DNA from: Micromonospora sp. WMMD1128 | GTDB lineage: Bacteria; Actinomycetota; Actinomycetes; Mycobacteriales; Micromonosporaceae | Direction: 5' to 3' | NCBI RefSeq assembly: GCF_027497235.1 | Contig: NZ_CP114902.1 | Coordinates: 5,544,001 to 5,608,000, forward strand | Length of the DNA: 64,000 bases | Shown here: piece by piece, positions 35,142 through 45,430 of the stretch | Numbering within the stretch: position 1 is the stretch's first letter | Layout of the letters: each line of letters starts with the position of its first letter | Made by a program: the position numbers and the translations under genes | Notes under the pieces: model-generated | Seen by the model: only the letters and a program-made list of their open reading frames with translations | Told to the model about the DNA's origin: nothing | The model's database searches: none

Positions 35142-36026
35142 TCAGCCCTTGACCGCTCCGGAGGTGAGGCCGGAGACGATGTAGCGCTGGAGCAGTTGGA
35201 ACACCAGCACCGTGGGGATCGCGGTGAGCAGCGTGCCCGCCGCGAACATCCCGAAGTTGTTGTTGCGTTCACCGGCCACCAGGCCGTACATGCCGACGGC
35301 GAGGGTCTTCGACTCGGTGTCGGTGAGGAACACGTTGGCGATGATGAACTCGTTGATCGACCCGATGAACGCGAGCAGGCCGGTCACCGCCAGGATCGGC
35401 GCCACCAGCGGCAGCATGATCCGGAAGAACACCTGCACGTGCGAGGCGCCGTCCATGGTCGCCGACTCGTCCAGTTCCTTCGGCAGCGTGTCGAAGAAAC
35501 CCTTCATCAGCCAGGTGTTGGCCCCCAGCGCGCCACCCATGTAGAGCAGGAACAGGCCCCACGGGGTGTTGAAGCCGATGCCCGGATAGAGATCGGTGAT
35601 CGTGGTGAAGATCAGGAAGATCGCCACGATGGCCAGGAACTGCGGGAACATCTGGATCAGCAGCAGCGTGAGCAGGCCGACCCGCCGCCCGGCGAACCGC
35701 ATCCGGGAGAACGCGTACGCGGCAAGCGCCGACAGGAAGATCGACGCGAAACTGGCCACGCCCGCCAGCAGCAGCGAGTTGAGGAACCAGTGGCCGAACG
35801 CGGTCCGGTCGAACAGGTTGGTGAAGTTCTCCAGCGACGCCCCGGTCGGCAGCAGCTCGGTGGAGGAGAGCGTGCCGAGCGGGTTGAGCGCCGCGGAGAT
35901 CACGAACATGATCGGGAAGAGGCTGAACAGCACCGCCAGCACCCCGACCAGATGCCGCCAGCCCACCTGCGCGAACCACCTGTTGCGCGACCGACGGGCG
36001 GCCGGCGTTTCCGCGATGCCTGTCAC
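35142..36026 (-). CDS. malG: Maltose/maltodextrin ABC permease MalG
   Basis: 294-residue inner-membrane permease with six predicted helices and the cytoplasmic EAA loop ELDESATMDGASHVQVFF. Its GTG overlaps the malF stop (GTGA). It pairs with MalF to import maltodextrin. No MalK-type ATPase gene is in the cluster, so a shared MsiK-type ATPase elsewhere is likely, as in Streptomyces; that is inference. Confidence 0.93.
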   Translation of the reverse strand: MTGIAETPAARRSRNRWFAQVGWRHLVGVLAVLFSLFPIMFVISAALNPLGTLSSTELLPTGASLENFTNLFDRTAFGHWFLNSLLLAGVASFASIFLSALAAYAFSRMRFAGRRVGLLTLLLIQMFPQFLAIVAIFLIFTTITDLYPGIGFNTPWGLFLLYMGGALGANTWLMKGFFDTLPKELDESATMDGASHVQVFFRIMLPLVAPILAVTGLLAFIGSINEFIIANVFLTDTESKTLAVGMYGLVAGERNNNFGMFAAGTLLTAIPTVLVFQLLQRYIVSGLTSGAVKG

Positions 36027-37651
36027 GAGTACACCTCCTCCTGCTTGCGGGTGCGCCGGAAGCTGATCGCCGACACCGTCGCCACGATCGCGAAGATGAA
36101 GATCGAGACGGTGGCGGCCAGGCCGTACTCCGCGCCCTGCGCGCCGAACGCCAGCCGATAGGTGTACGTGATCAGCAGGTCGGTGGCGCCGTTACGCGGG
36201 TTGTCCGGCGCGAACGGCCCGCCCTCGGTGGTGAACAGGATCGCGTTGACGTTGTTGAAGTTGAACGCGAACGACGCGATCAGCAGCGGCGAGAGCGCCA
36301 CCAGCAGCAGCGGCAGGGTGACCGCCCGGAACGACTGCCAGGGGCTGGCGCCGTCGACCGAGGTGGCCTCGGTCAGCTCCCGCGGGATGGCCTGGAGCGC
36401 GCCGGTGGCCACCAGGAACATGTACGGATAGCCGAGCCAGAGCTGCACCAGCAGCACCGCGATCCGCGCCGACCAGGTGCCGCCGAACCAGTCGACGTCC
36501 AGCCCGAACAGGTTGTTCAGCAGGCCGAAGTCCGTGTTGAACATGTCCCGCCAGACCAGCAGCATCGCGAACGACGGCATGGCGTACGGGAGGATCAGCA
36601 GCACCCGGTAGACGTTGGTGCCCCGCATCCGGTGCGAGTGCAGCGCGAGCGCGATGGCCATGCCGAGCAGGAACGTGAGGCCGGTGGAGCCGATCGCGAA
36701 CGCGAAGTTCCAGGCCAGCGTGCCGAAGAACGGCCCGGAGATGTTCGGGTCGGTGAGCACCGCGCCGAAGTTCTCCAACCCGACGTTCACCTTCCAGCCC
36801 TGGGTGAGCCGTTCCCCGTCGGCGGCGACGAAGGAGCCGACCTTCTCGTCGGCGGTCCACGTCCGGCCGCTCTCGCTGTCGGTGACGCAGTCGCAGCCCG
36901 CGTCGTACGCCCGGGCCGCCTTGCCCTCGTAGGCCCGGGTGAGGCCGTTGGAGCGGATGGCGCCGGCGTCGGTGGGCACGATCAGCGCGGTGACGGCGTC
37001 GCTGCGGCTGCTGGCCTGCCCGATGTTCAGCACGGTGTAGCCGTCGGCCGCGGTGATCCTGCCGCTGAGGCTGCTGACGGTGACCGCGCCGGCGTCGAGC
37101 GGACGCAGCCCGCCCGCGTCGCCGGCGAAGACCTCCTTGCTCTTCGGGTCACTGAGCAGGAAGACCAGGGCGCCGGTCGCCGGGTCGCCCTTCGTGGCGA
37201 TGGTGAGGGCGTACTCGGTCGAGCCGGGAACCTGTTTCACCGAGGACGTCTGGATGGCGACCACCGCGTCGGCCTTGCTGCCCCGGTGGCCGTCACCGTA
37301 GTTCGTGAACGCGGTGCTCGCGGTGAACAGCACCGGGAGGATCTGGAAGGCGACGAGGAAGAGCGTGCCGGGGACCAGATACTTGGCCGGGATGTGTCGG
37401 CGGCCCAGGTAGAGGTAGAACAGCGCGACGGTGGTGGCGACCAGGGCGGCCAGCCCGATCCAGTGCTCGGCCTCGACGAGCGGGAACGCCGCCCAGATCG
37501 CGATCCCGGCCACCAGGCCGAGCAGGACCACCTTGACGACGAGGCCGGTCGCGGTGATCGGCGCGTGGTTCCGCGCGGTACGGGACGTGCCCGGGGCGGG
37601 CTCCCGGCCCGGGGTCCGCCTGGACCCCGGGCCGGACAGCGGCGCGCTCAT
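36023..37651 (-). CDS. malF: Maltose/maltodextrin ABC permease MalF
   Basis: 542 residues with the enlarged periplasmic P2-type domain that distinguishes enteric-like MalF (the stretch after FTASTAFTNYGDGHRGSKADAV to about residue 290). The C-terminal helices carry the EAA motif LTEATSVDGASPWQSFRAV. The ATG overlaps the malE stop by one base (TAATG). A charged 45-residue N-terminal tail precedes the first helix. Confidence 0.92.
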   Translation of the reverse strand: MSAPLSGPGSRRTPGREPAPGTSRTARNHAPITATGLVVKVVLLGLVAGIAIWAAFPLVEAEHWIGLAALVATTVALFYLYLGRRHIPAKYLVPGTLFLVAFQILPVLFTASTAFTNYGDGHRGSKADAVVAIQTSSVKQVPGSTEYALTIATKGDPATGALVFLLSDPKSKEVFAGDAGGLRPLDAGAVTVSSLSGRITAADGYTVLNIGQASSRSDAVTALIVPTDAGAIRSNGLTRAYEGKAARAYDAGCDCVTDSESGRTWTADEKVGSFVAADGERLTQGWKVNVGLENFGAVLTDPNISGPFFGTLAWNFAFAIGSTGLTFLLGMAIALALHSHRMRGTNVYRVLLILPYAMPSFAMLLVWRDMFNTDFGLLNNLFGLDVDWFGGTWSARIAVLLVQLWLGYPYMFLVATGALQAIPRELTEATSVDGASPWQSFRAVTLPLLLVALSPLLIASFAFNFNNVNAILFTTEGGPFAPDNPRNGATDLLITYTYRLAFGAQGAEYGLAATVSIFIFAIVATVSAISFRRTRKQEEVYS

Positions 37652-38904
37652 TACTTGATCTGACCCTGGATGGTCTTGCCGGCGGCCGTGATCGTCCTGG
37701 CCGGGTCGGCGCCACCGATGACGGCGGCCTCGGCCTTGCCGAACGGGTCCCAGATCGCGGCCATGGCCGGGATCGCCGGGAGCACCTGGCCGTTCCTGCC
37801 GGCCTCGGAGAACTTGGCCAGGTCCGCGTCCTCGCCCTTGACCTGGTCGAAGGCGGCGGTCAGCGCCGGCGGGCGCGGCTCGGCCCGGTACAGCGCGACG
37901 GCCAGCTCGGGCTTGGTCACGTAGTTGGTGACGAACTCCTGGGCCAGGGCCTTGTTCTTGCCCTTGGCGGCGACGTAGAACGCCTGGACGCCCACGAACG
38001 GCTGGGCCTCCTTGCCGCCGGCGAAGCCGGGGACCGGGGAGATGTCGTACTTGATGCCGGCCTTCTTGGCGTCGGCGACGGCCCACGGGCCGGAGACCAG
38101 GAAGGCGCACTTCTTGCCGGTGAAGGTGGAGATCGAGTTCTCCGGGGTGATGGACCGCTTCAGCGCGCCCTCGCCCTTCTCGCCGAGCTTCGCGATCTTC
38201 TGGAACGCGGCGATCGACTCCGGCTTGCCCACGCCCAGGTCCGTCGGGTCGTAGTCGCCGTTGGCGGCGGTGCCGAACAGGTAGCCGCCGGCCGAGGAGT
38301 ACAGCGGGTAGATGTGGTACGCGTCGCCGTTCTGGCCGGACTGGAGGCAGAGGATCTCGCTCGCCTTCTTCTGCGCCTTGAGCTTCTTGCCGGCGGCCAC
38401 CAGGTCCTCGATGGTCTTCGGCGCCTCGGGGGCCAGCTCGGTGTTGCGGATCAGCGCGACGTTCTCGGTGGCGTAGGGCACGCCGTAGAGCTGACCGTTG
38501 AACGTGACGGCCTTGATCGCGGTCTCGTTGAAGCCGCTCTTCTGCTCGGCCGGGAGCTGGACCGGGTCGATGGCGCCGTTCTGGACCAGGTTGCCGATCC
38601 AGTCGTGCGCGCCGACCACGACGTCCGGGCCGCTGCCCTGCTGGGAGGCGGTGACGAAGTTGGTCTGCAGGTCCTTGGAGACGGCCTGGACCTCGACGGT
38701 GACGCCGTTCTCCGTGCCGAACTCCTCGGCGAACGGCTTGAGGGCGGCGGTGCGCTTGTCGTCGGCCCAGATGACCAGCTTGCCGCCGGTCGCCTTGCTG
38801 GCGGACTGCTCGGCGGCCGGTTTGTCGCTGCCGCTGTCACCACAGCCGGACGCGGCGAGCGCCAGGCCGAGGGCGGCGACCACACCCGCGGTACGGATGC
38901 GCAT
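37651..38904 (-). CDS. malE: Maltose/maltodextrin-binding lipoprotein MalE
   Basis: 417-residue solute-binding lipoprotein; lipobox at Cys21 (AASGC). Family stretches KLVIWADDKRTAALKPFAEEF, FVTASQQGSGPDVVVGAHDWIG and CAFLVSGPWAVADAKKAGIKYDISPVPGF are clear. The ATG at 38904 is preceded by AGGAG; an ATG at 38922 would insert MTTGVP before the signal. It heads malEFG and is divergent from the LacI regulator. Confidence 0.95.
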   Translation of the reverse strand: MRIRTAGVVAALGLALAASGCGDSGSDKPAAEQSASKATGGKLVIWADDKRTAALKPFAEEFGTENGVTVEVQAVSKDLQTNFVTASQQGSGPDVVVGAHDWIGNLVQNGAIDPVQLPAEQKSGFNETAIKAVTFNGQLYGVPYATENVALIRNTELAPEAPKTIEDLVAAGKKLKAQKKASEILCLQSGQNGDAYHIYPLYSSAGGYLFGTAANGDYDPTDLGVGKPESIAAFQKIAKLGEKGEGALKRSITPENSISTFTGKKCAFLVSGPWAVADAKKAGIKYDISPVPGFAGGKEAQPFVGVQAFYVAAKGKNKALAQEFVTNYVTKPELAVALYRAEPRPPALTAAFDQVKGEDADLAKFSEAGRNGQVLPAIPAMAAIWDPFGKAEAAVIGGADPARTITAAGKTIQGQIK

Positions 38905-39029
38905 CGGTACTCCTGTCGTCATGGCGGCACGCCGGGGGAAGGGCTACCGCCAGTGGAAGATCTCTGAAAGTTCTTGCTGACCGGCGCGGGGATGCCGCGC
39001 CGCCGGTCTCGCATGTTGCGGGGACGTTA

Positions 39030-39075
39030 GCAAGAGGTTGCATGGAATGGAAGGGCTTGCAGAGACGTACGCAAG
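39030..39075. promoter_or_regulatory. CTTGC/GCAAG operator region between malE and LacI regulator
   Basis: Two dyads lie in the shared promoter region: GCAA-N4-TTGC (39030-39041) and CTTGC-N10-GCAAG (39056-39075). Matching half-sites recur before the second GH13 gene. They are likely the sites of the divergent LacI/MalR-type repressor. Confidence 0.6.
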
Positions 39076-39102
39076 ACTTTGCCGTTGAGCTACAGTGCGG
39101 CC

Positions 39103-40173
39103 ATGCGCGCTCGACTGTCCGACATCGCCCAACAGGCCGAAGTCAGCGAGGCCACGGTGTCGCGGGTGCTCAACGACCGCCCCGGAGTGGCCCCGGAGAC
39201 CCGGCAGGCCGTCCTCACCGCCCTCGACGTGCTCGGCTACGAGCGCCCGGCCCGGCTGCGCAAGCGCAGCGCCGGGCTGGTCGGCCTGGTCGTGCCCGAG
39301 TTGGACAACCCGATCTTCCCGGCGTTCGCCCAGATCATCGAGTCCGCCCTCGCCCCCACCGGCTACACGCCGGTGCTGTGCACGCAGACCCCCGGCGGCG
39401 TCCGCGAGGACGAGTACGTGGAGATGCTGCTGGACCGTCAGGTCTCCGGCATCGTCTTCGTCTCCGGCCTGCACGCCGACACCGCCGCGGACCACGACCG
39501 GTACCGCACGCTGATCGCCCGGCCGCTGCCGATCGTCATGATCAACGGATACGCGCCGGGCATCCCCGCGCCCTTCGTCTCCTGCGACGACCGGGAGTCC
39601 GCCGAGCTGGCCGTCGCCCACCTGGTCGCGCTGGGGCACCGACGGATCGGCCTGATCACCGGCCCGGACCGGTTCGTCCCGGTGCAGCGCAAGGTCGCCG
39701 GCTACAAGGCCGCGATGCGGCGCCTCACCGACATCTCCGACGACGACCTGACCGAGCTGACCGAGCTGTCCCTGTTCGGTGTGGAGGGTGGCGAGGCCGC
39801 CGCCGGCCGGCTCATCGAGCGCGGGGTGACCGGCCTGGTCTGCGGCTCGGACCTGATGGCGCTCGGCGCGATCCGGGCGGCCCGCCAGCGCGACCTCTCC
39901 GTCCCCGGGGACATCTCGGTGGTCGGGTACGACGACTCACCGCTGATGGCCTTCACCGACCCGCCGTTGACCACCGTGCGCCAGCCGGTCGCGGCCATGG
40001 CGGTGGCGGCCGTGCGGGCCCTGGTCGACGAGATCAACGGCCACCCCGCCCCGAACTCGGAATACCTGTTCCGCCCCGAGCTCGTGGTACGCGGCTCCAC
40101 CGCCGTGGCCCGCCCCACCACCTCCCCCAGGCACCAGCGCCCGACCTCACCCACCCTGGCCATACCCGCCTGA
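39103..40173 (+). CDS. LacI-family maltose regulator (MalR-like)
   Basis: 356 residues. The N-terminal HTH (RLSDIAQQAEVSEATVSRVL, then PETRQAVLTALDVLGYERPA) is the LacI headpiece; the rest is a periplasmic-binding-like sugar sensor with the closing VVGYDDSPLMAFTDPPLTT. Position between malE and the GH13 gene, with CTTGC dyads at both promoters, indicates it represses maltodextrin uptake and hydrolysis. Start ATG at 39103, where the headpiece begins. Confidence 0.92.
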   Translation: MRARLSDIAQQAEVSEATVSRVLNDRPGVAPETRQAVLTALDVLGYERPARLRKRSAGLVGLVVPELDNPIFPAFAQIIESALAPTGYTPVLCTQTPGGVREDEYVEMLLDRQVSGIVFVSGLHADTAADHDRYRTLIARPLPIVMINGYAPGIPAPFVSCDDRESAELAVAHLVALGHRRIGLITGPDRFVPVQRKVAGYKAAMRRLTDISDDDLTELTELSLFGVEGGEAAAGRLIERGVTGLVCGSDLMALGAIRAARQRDLSVPGDISVVGYDDSPLMAFTDPPLTTVRQPVAAMAVAAVRALVDEINGHPAPNSEYLFRPELVVRGSTAVARPTTSPRHQRPTSPTLAIPA

Positions 40174-40204
40174 CCCCCCACCCCCACCCCGGCGCCCGGC
40201 GTCG

Positions 40205-40263
40205 GTGATCATGAAGTTAGCGGCGACATTTCGGACGGTGGTCGCCGCCAACTTCATGATCAC
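40205..40263. repeat. 23-bp inverted repeat with 13-base loop
   Basis: Arms 40205-40227 and 40241-40263 match at 22 of 23 positions (the one difference is G-U compatible). It lies 31 bases after the LacI gene, and neither neighbour's promoter is close. It may be a terminator or a dispersed palindrome; its sequence (GATCATGAAGTT arm) is unlike the other hairpins in the window. Confidence 0.75.
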
Positions 40264-40361
40264 GCGGCGGATGGCGTGGGGTGCGGGGTGGCGGGGTGTC
40301 TCGGGATGCGGGACTCGCGCCGAGGGTTAACGCGTCGGCCGGGAGGTGATCGGAGTCATTT

Positions 40362-40390
40362 CTTGCGCAAGGAATGCTTGACTCTTGCAG
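40362..40390. promoter_or_regulatory. MalR-type sites upstream of the GH13 gene
   Basis: The perfect palindrome CTTGCGCAAG (40362-40371) is followed by CTTGCAG half-site material at 40384-40390, shortly before the alpha-glucosidase gene. It matches the CTTGC/GCAAG pattern of the malE/LacI intergenic region. Confidence 0.6.
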
Positions 40391-40444
40391 CGTAGGCGCG
40401 GCATTCTGCTCAGACACGCCACCACAGAACGGGAACCGCCGCCG

Positions 40445-42079
40445 ATGACCTCCGCCCCCGCACCCACGCCGCTGACCTCCGACGACGACTGGTGGCGCAC
40501 CGCGGTCGTCTACCAGGTCTACGTCCGCAGCTTCGCCGACGCGAACTCCGACGGCGTCGGTGATCTCCAGGGCATCCGGCACCGCCTGCCCTACCTGCGG
40601 GACCTGGGCGTGGACGCGCTCTGGCTCACCCCCTTCTACACCTCGCCGCAGGTCGACGCCGGCTACGACGTGGCCGACTACCGCGACGTGGACCCGCTCT
40701 TCGGCAACCTGACCGACTTCGACGAGATGATCACCGACGCCCACGCCCTGGGCCTGCGGATCATCGCCGACCTGGTGCCCAACCACACCTCGAGCGCGCA
40801 CCCGTGGTTCACCGCGGCGCTCGCCGCCGGCCCGGGCTCGCCGGAACGCGAGCGCTACCTGTTCGCCGACGGCAAGGGCGAGCGGGGCGAGCTTCCCCCG
40901 AACGACTGGGAGAGCATCTTCGGCGGCCCGGCCTGGACCCGCGTGGCCGGCGGGCAGTGGTACCTGCACCTGTTCGACCCGGCCCAGCCCGACCTGAACT
41001 GGCGTCACCCCGAGGTGCGGGCCGAGTTCGAGGACATCCTGCGGTTCTGGCTCGACCGCGGGGTGGACGGCTTCCGGATCGACGTGGCCCACGGGATGAT
41101 CAAGGCCGAGGGCCTGCCGGACGTCGGCTTCAGCTCGATGACCACTGGCCGGCGCCAGTCGGAGCTGCTCGGCAAGGGCCGGCTCCCCTACTTCGACCAG
41201 GACGAGGTGCACGACATCTACCGCTCCTGGCGGCCGATCCTGGACAGCTACCCGGGCGGCCGGATGGCGGTCGCCGAGGCGTGGGCCGAGACGCCGCAGC
41301 GGCTGGCCCGCTACATCGGCCCGGACGAACTGCACCAGGCGTTCAGCTTCGACTTCCTCGACGCCACCTGGTCGGCCGACTCGTTCCGCAAGGTGATCGA
41401 CACGGCGCTCGCCGAGTCGACGATCGTCGGCGCGCCGACCACCTGGGTGCTCTCCAACCACGACCGGCAACGCCACGTCACCCGGTACGGCGACGGCGAG
41501 GTCGGCCTGCGCCGCGCCCGGGCCGCCGCGCTGCTGATGTTCGCGCTGCCCGGCTGCGCCTACGTCTACCAGGGCGAGGAACTGGGCCTGCCGGAGGTGC
41601 TGGACATCCCCGACGAGCTGCGTCAGGACCCGGCGTTCCGGCGCACCGGCGAGAGCCGGGACGGCTGCCGGGTGCCGATGCCGTGGAGCGGCGAGCTGGC
41701 CCCGTACGGCTTCGGGCCGGACGGCAGCGAGCTGAGCTGGCTGCCGGCCCCGGCGACCTGGCGGGCCCTCTCGGTGGCCGCCCAGACCCACGTGGCCGGC
41801 TCGACGCTTGAGCTCTACCGGGCGGCGTTGCGGATCCGGGGTGCGCACCCGGCGCTGGCCGACCTGGGCGGCGTCACCTGGCTGGAGACCGAGCCCGGGG
41901 TGCTGGCGTTCCGCCGCGCCGCCGGCGGCACCGACCTGACCTGTGTGGTCAACCTCAGCGGCGCCGACGTGACGGTCGCCGGCCACGGCCGGCCGCTCGT
42001 CGCCAGCGCCGACCTCACCGAGCGGGGCGACGGGCACGTCCTGCCGGTGGACGCGGCTGCGTGGTTCGAACGGCGTTGA
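40445..42079 (+). CDS. GH13 alpha-glucosidase
   Basis: 544 residues, no signal peptide. The barrel begins AVVYQVYVRSFADANSDGVGDLQG, with the oligo-1,6-glucosidase/alpha-glucosidase type region DLVPNHTS. Catalytic residues are in DGFRIDVAHGM (Asp), VAEAWAE (Glu) and LSNHDRQRH (Asp). It would release glucose from imported maltodextrins. ATG start. The CTTGC/GCAAG sites upstream tie it to the LacI regulator. Confidence 0.94.
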   Translation: MTSAPAPTPLTSDDDWWRTAVVYQVYVRSFADANSDGVGDLQGIRHRLPYLRDLGVDALWLTPFYTSPQVDAGYDVADYRDVDPLFGNLTDFDEMITDAHALGLRIIADLVPNHTSSAHPWFTAALAAGPGSPERERYLFADGKGERGELPPNDWESIFGGPAWTRVAGGQWYLHLFDPAQPDLNWRHPEVRAEFEDILRFWLDRGVDGFRIDVAHGMIKAEGLPDVGFSSMTTGRRQSELLGKGRLPYFDQDEVHDIYRSWRPILDSYPGGRMAVAEAWAETPQRLARYIGPDELHQAFSFDFLDATWSADSFRKVIDTALAESTIVGAPTTWVLSNHDRQRHVTRYGDGEVGLRRARAAALLMFALPGCAYVYQGEELGLPEVLDIPDELRQDPAFRRTGESRDGCRVPMPWSGELAPYGFGPDGSELSWLPAPATWRALSVAAQTHVAGSTLELYRAALRIRGAHPALADLGGVTWLETEPGVLAFRRAAGGTDLTCVVNLSGADVTVAGHGRPLVASADLTERGDGHVLPVDAAAWFERR

Positions 42080-42173
42080 GCCGGGTAACCCGCCATCGAC
42101 CTGGCCGTCCGTTGTGCCCCGCGCCGACGGGCGGCTGGGCTGCCGACCCCTTGTGGTGGGGGGTGAGGTGGCG

Positions 42174-42205
42174 CCGGCCCCCGGGAGTCCGCTCCCGGGG
42201 GCCGG
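42174..42205. terminator. Bidirectional terminator
   Basis: A 14-bp perfect stem (42174-42187 with 42192-42205) and TCCG loop lie between the convergent alpha-glucosidase and the following minus-strand gene. Confidence 0.8.
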
Positions 42206-42230
42206 TGTCCATGCTCGACCGTGTCCGAGG

Positions 42231-42674
42231 TCAGCCGCCCTTGGCGGTGAGCAGCGCGGCGATCCGGGCGAACCCGGCCCGGACCTCGTCGGAGTCGGGC
42301 GGGTTCGCCGGCTGCGGCTCCGGCTGACGCTCGGCGGCCAACTCCAACTCGTCGTCGATGACGTCCTCGAAGTCGCCGTAGAGATCCGCCTGGTCGATCT
42401 CGGCGGCCTCGTCCGCGGCGGCGATCTGGGCGGCGGCGATCTCGCCGCGGATCTCCTCCGGCGTCAGCGCCGGCAGCAGCGGCTCCACCACCGCCATCAA
42501 CTGTTCCTCGGCCACCACCGCCTCGGCCAGCGCCAACGCGTGCGGACGCTCGTACGGCCCGCAGACCACCGGCTCCCACTCGTCCTCGGCGGCGAGCGGG
42601 CCGAACGTGATGATCCACGGCAGGCCCAGCATCGGCGAGTCGTCCGGCAGGTCCAGTGTCACGAGTGCGCCCAC
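42231..42674 (-). CDS. Conserved-type protein, function unknown
   Basis: 147 residues from the chosen GTG (GALVTLDLPDDSPMLGLPW). A short N-terminal globular part (about 1-60, rich in Pro, Trp and Tyr) is followed by an acidic helical stretch (IAAADEAAEIDQADLYGDFEDVIDDELELAAE) and a helical end (EVRAGFARIAALL). No known motif is visible. The start is uncertain; an ATG at 42776 exists but would overlap the neighbouring YihY gene. It lies 88 bases downstream of YihY in the same direction. Confidence 0.65.
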   Translation of the reverse strand: MGALVTLDLPDDSPMLGLPWIITFGPLAAEDEWEPVVCGPYERPHALALAEAVVAEEQLMAVVEPLLPALTPEEIRGEIAAAQIAAADEAAEIDQADLYGDFEDVIDDELELAAERQPEPQPANPPDSDEVRAGFARIAALLTAKGG

Positions 42675-42762
42675 GCGCCCATCATCGTCGTTCCGCGCCC
42701 ACGCGGGGAGCGCAATCCCCCGACTCTCCCCGCTCAGGCGACCGCGCCCGGCCGCGCGGTGC

Positions 42763-43704
42763 TCATCCCCCGCCACCCGGGGTGCCCGGATCGGTCTCCT
42801 CGTCGAGCACGTCCGCCTCCACGTCCACCTCCCGCGCTCCGCCCTCGGCCAGGTCGACCACCCGGCCGTACCGACTGGTGGCGGCGAGCGCCGCGCCGAA
42901 GAGCACCAGTTGGTTGAGCAGGTAGAGGTAGAGCAGCAGGCCCACGGCGGTCGCCACCACCGTGTACGCCGGGTTCCGCTCGGTGCGCACCACGTAATAG
43001 CGCCCCACGGTGTTGAGCAGGGTGATCCCGACCGCGACCATCAGCACCGCCGGACGTAACCGCCGCCGGCTCATCCGCAGCCGGGGCACGGCCAGCAGCA
43101 GCGCGGCGGCGAGCACGGCGTTGACGAGCACGCTCAGCGCCGCGCTGACCGTGGTCAGGCCGACCGAACCGGTGCTGCGCAGCAGGAAACGCAGCAGCGA
43201 CTCCAGCGCGTCGACGGCGGCGACCGAGACGAAGAGCAGCACGAAGACCGCGACAAGCACACCCAGATCGACCAGGCGGCGCACCACGATGTTGCCGGGT
43301 TGCTGGTTGAAGCCGTACATCAGCCGCTGCGAGGAGCGGATCGCCTCCACCCACCCGATCCCGGTGAAAACCAGGATGACCAGGCCGACCACGCCCACCG
43401 TGCCGCTGCTCTCGGAGATCTGCGCCGGGTCGAGGAAGGGCAGGTTCTCCCGGAGGAAATCGGCCGCCGCGCGGCTGACGTCCTCGTTGTCCCGCAGCAC
43501 CGCGCCGAAGATCCAGTACGCGACGAGCGCGAGCGCGAACACGGCGAAGAAGCCGTAGTAGGCGATGGCGGCGGCGAGCCGACCGGCGAGCAGGTCGGCG
43601 TAGAGCGTCCCGGCCTGCCAGAGGTGGTCGAAGACCGGTGAGCGACCGCGGGCCGCGTCGATCCGGCGCCCCGCCGCCGCCTCGATCCGGCCGAAGACGT
43701 TCAC
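42763..43704 (-). CDS. YihY/BrkB-family membrane protein
   Basis: 313 residues with six to seven membrane helices, of the YihY (virulence factor BrkB/RNase BN-like) family. The region LAAAIAYYGFFAVFALALVAYWIFG is the family marker; YGFNQQPGNIVVRRLVDLGVL and LLNQLVLFGAALAA are later landmarks. Its function in the envelope is not known. The C-terminal tail (VEADVLDEETDPG) is acidic. GTG start behind GAGGA. Confidence 0.9.
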   Translation of the reverse strand: MNVFGRIEAAAGRRIDAARGRSPVFDHLWQAGTLYADLLAGRLAAAIAYYGFFAVFALALVAYWIFGAVLRDNEDVSRAAADFLRENLPFLDPAQISESSGTVGVVGLVILVFTGIGWVEAIRSSQRLMYGFNQQPGNIVVRRLVDLGVLVAVFVLLFVSVAAVDALESLLRFLLRSTGSVGLTTVSAALSVLVNAVLAAALLLAVPRLRMSRRRLRPAVLMVAVGITLLNTVGRYYVVRTERNPAYTVVATAVGLLLYLYLLNQLVLFGAALAATSRYGRVVDLAEGGAREVDVEADVLDEETDPGTPGGGG

Positions 43705-43760
43705 CCCGTCATCCTCGCCGATCACCGCCCCCGGCGGAGGAGGCCCGGCCGGTCGGGTGT

Positions 43761-44312
43761 TCAGCGCCCGCCGCCGAGCCGGAAGTCGCGGCGGGGCTGC
43801 CACCGGGTCGCCCCGCTGTGCGAGAAGAGCGTGAACGCCTCCACCTCGAACAGCGCGGAGAAGTCGGCCAGGTCCTCGTACGCCTTGTCGAGCACCTCGG
43901 GCGGCACGTCCTGGGCCACCGTCACGTGCGGGTGGTAGGGGAAACGCGTCTCGCGGCGCAGCTCGGGGGCCGAGTTGATGGCGGAGGCGAGCAGTTCGCA
44001 CTCGCTGATCCCGGCGGCCACCGTCACGAAGACCACCTGGGTGACCGGCCGGAACGTGCCGGTGCCGCGCAGGTGCAGGGTGAACGGCAGGTGGGCGGCG
44101 GCCACCCGGGCCAGGTGTTCCTCGACCGGGGGCAGCGCGCGTACCGGTATCTCGGTGGGCCCGAGCAGGGTGACGTGGGCCGGGACGGCCTGCGGGTCGC
44201 CGGCCTCCACCCGGCGGCGGGTGAGCAGCCCGCCCCACGGCTCGGGGATGTCGACCGCGATCCCGATCTGGATCGTGTCCTCGCTGTTGGGCGCCGCGTC
44301 ACTGCCCGCCAC
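43761..44312 (-). CDS. 2'-5' RNA ligase family protein (2H phosphoesterase)
   Basis: 183 residues with the two catalytic HxT motifs of the 2H superfamily: HVTLLGP (about residue 50) and HPHVTVAQ (about 130). Such proteins process cyclic phosphates or ligate RNA. The GTG at 44312 is preferred because GGAGGGAGG is upstream; an ATG at 44348 would add about 12 residues. It lies 59 bases downstream of trpS in the same direction. Confidence 0.83.
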   Translation of the reverse strand: MAGSDAAPNSEDTIQIGIAVDIPEPWGGLLTRRRVEAGDPQAVPAHVTLLGPTEIPVRALPPVEEHLARVAAAHLPFTLHLRGTGTFRPVTQVVFVTVAAGISECELLASAINSAPELRRETRFPYHPHVTVAQDVPPEVLDKAYEDLADFSALFEVEAFTLFSHSGATRWQPRRDFRLGGGR

Positions 44313-44371
44313 GTCGCGTACCCTCCCTCCGGCCACCGCCTGCGTCACCGTCTCCGCTCCACCCCGGGCCG

Positions 44372-45430
<1,059 letters not shown>

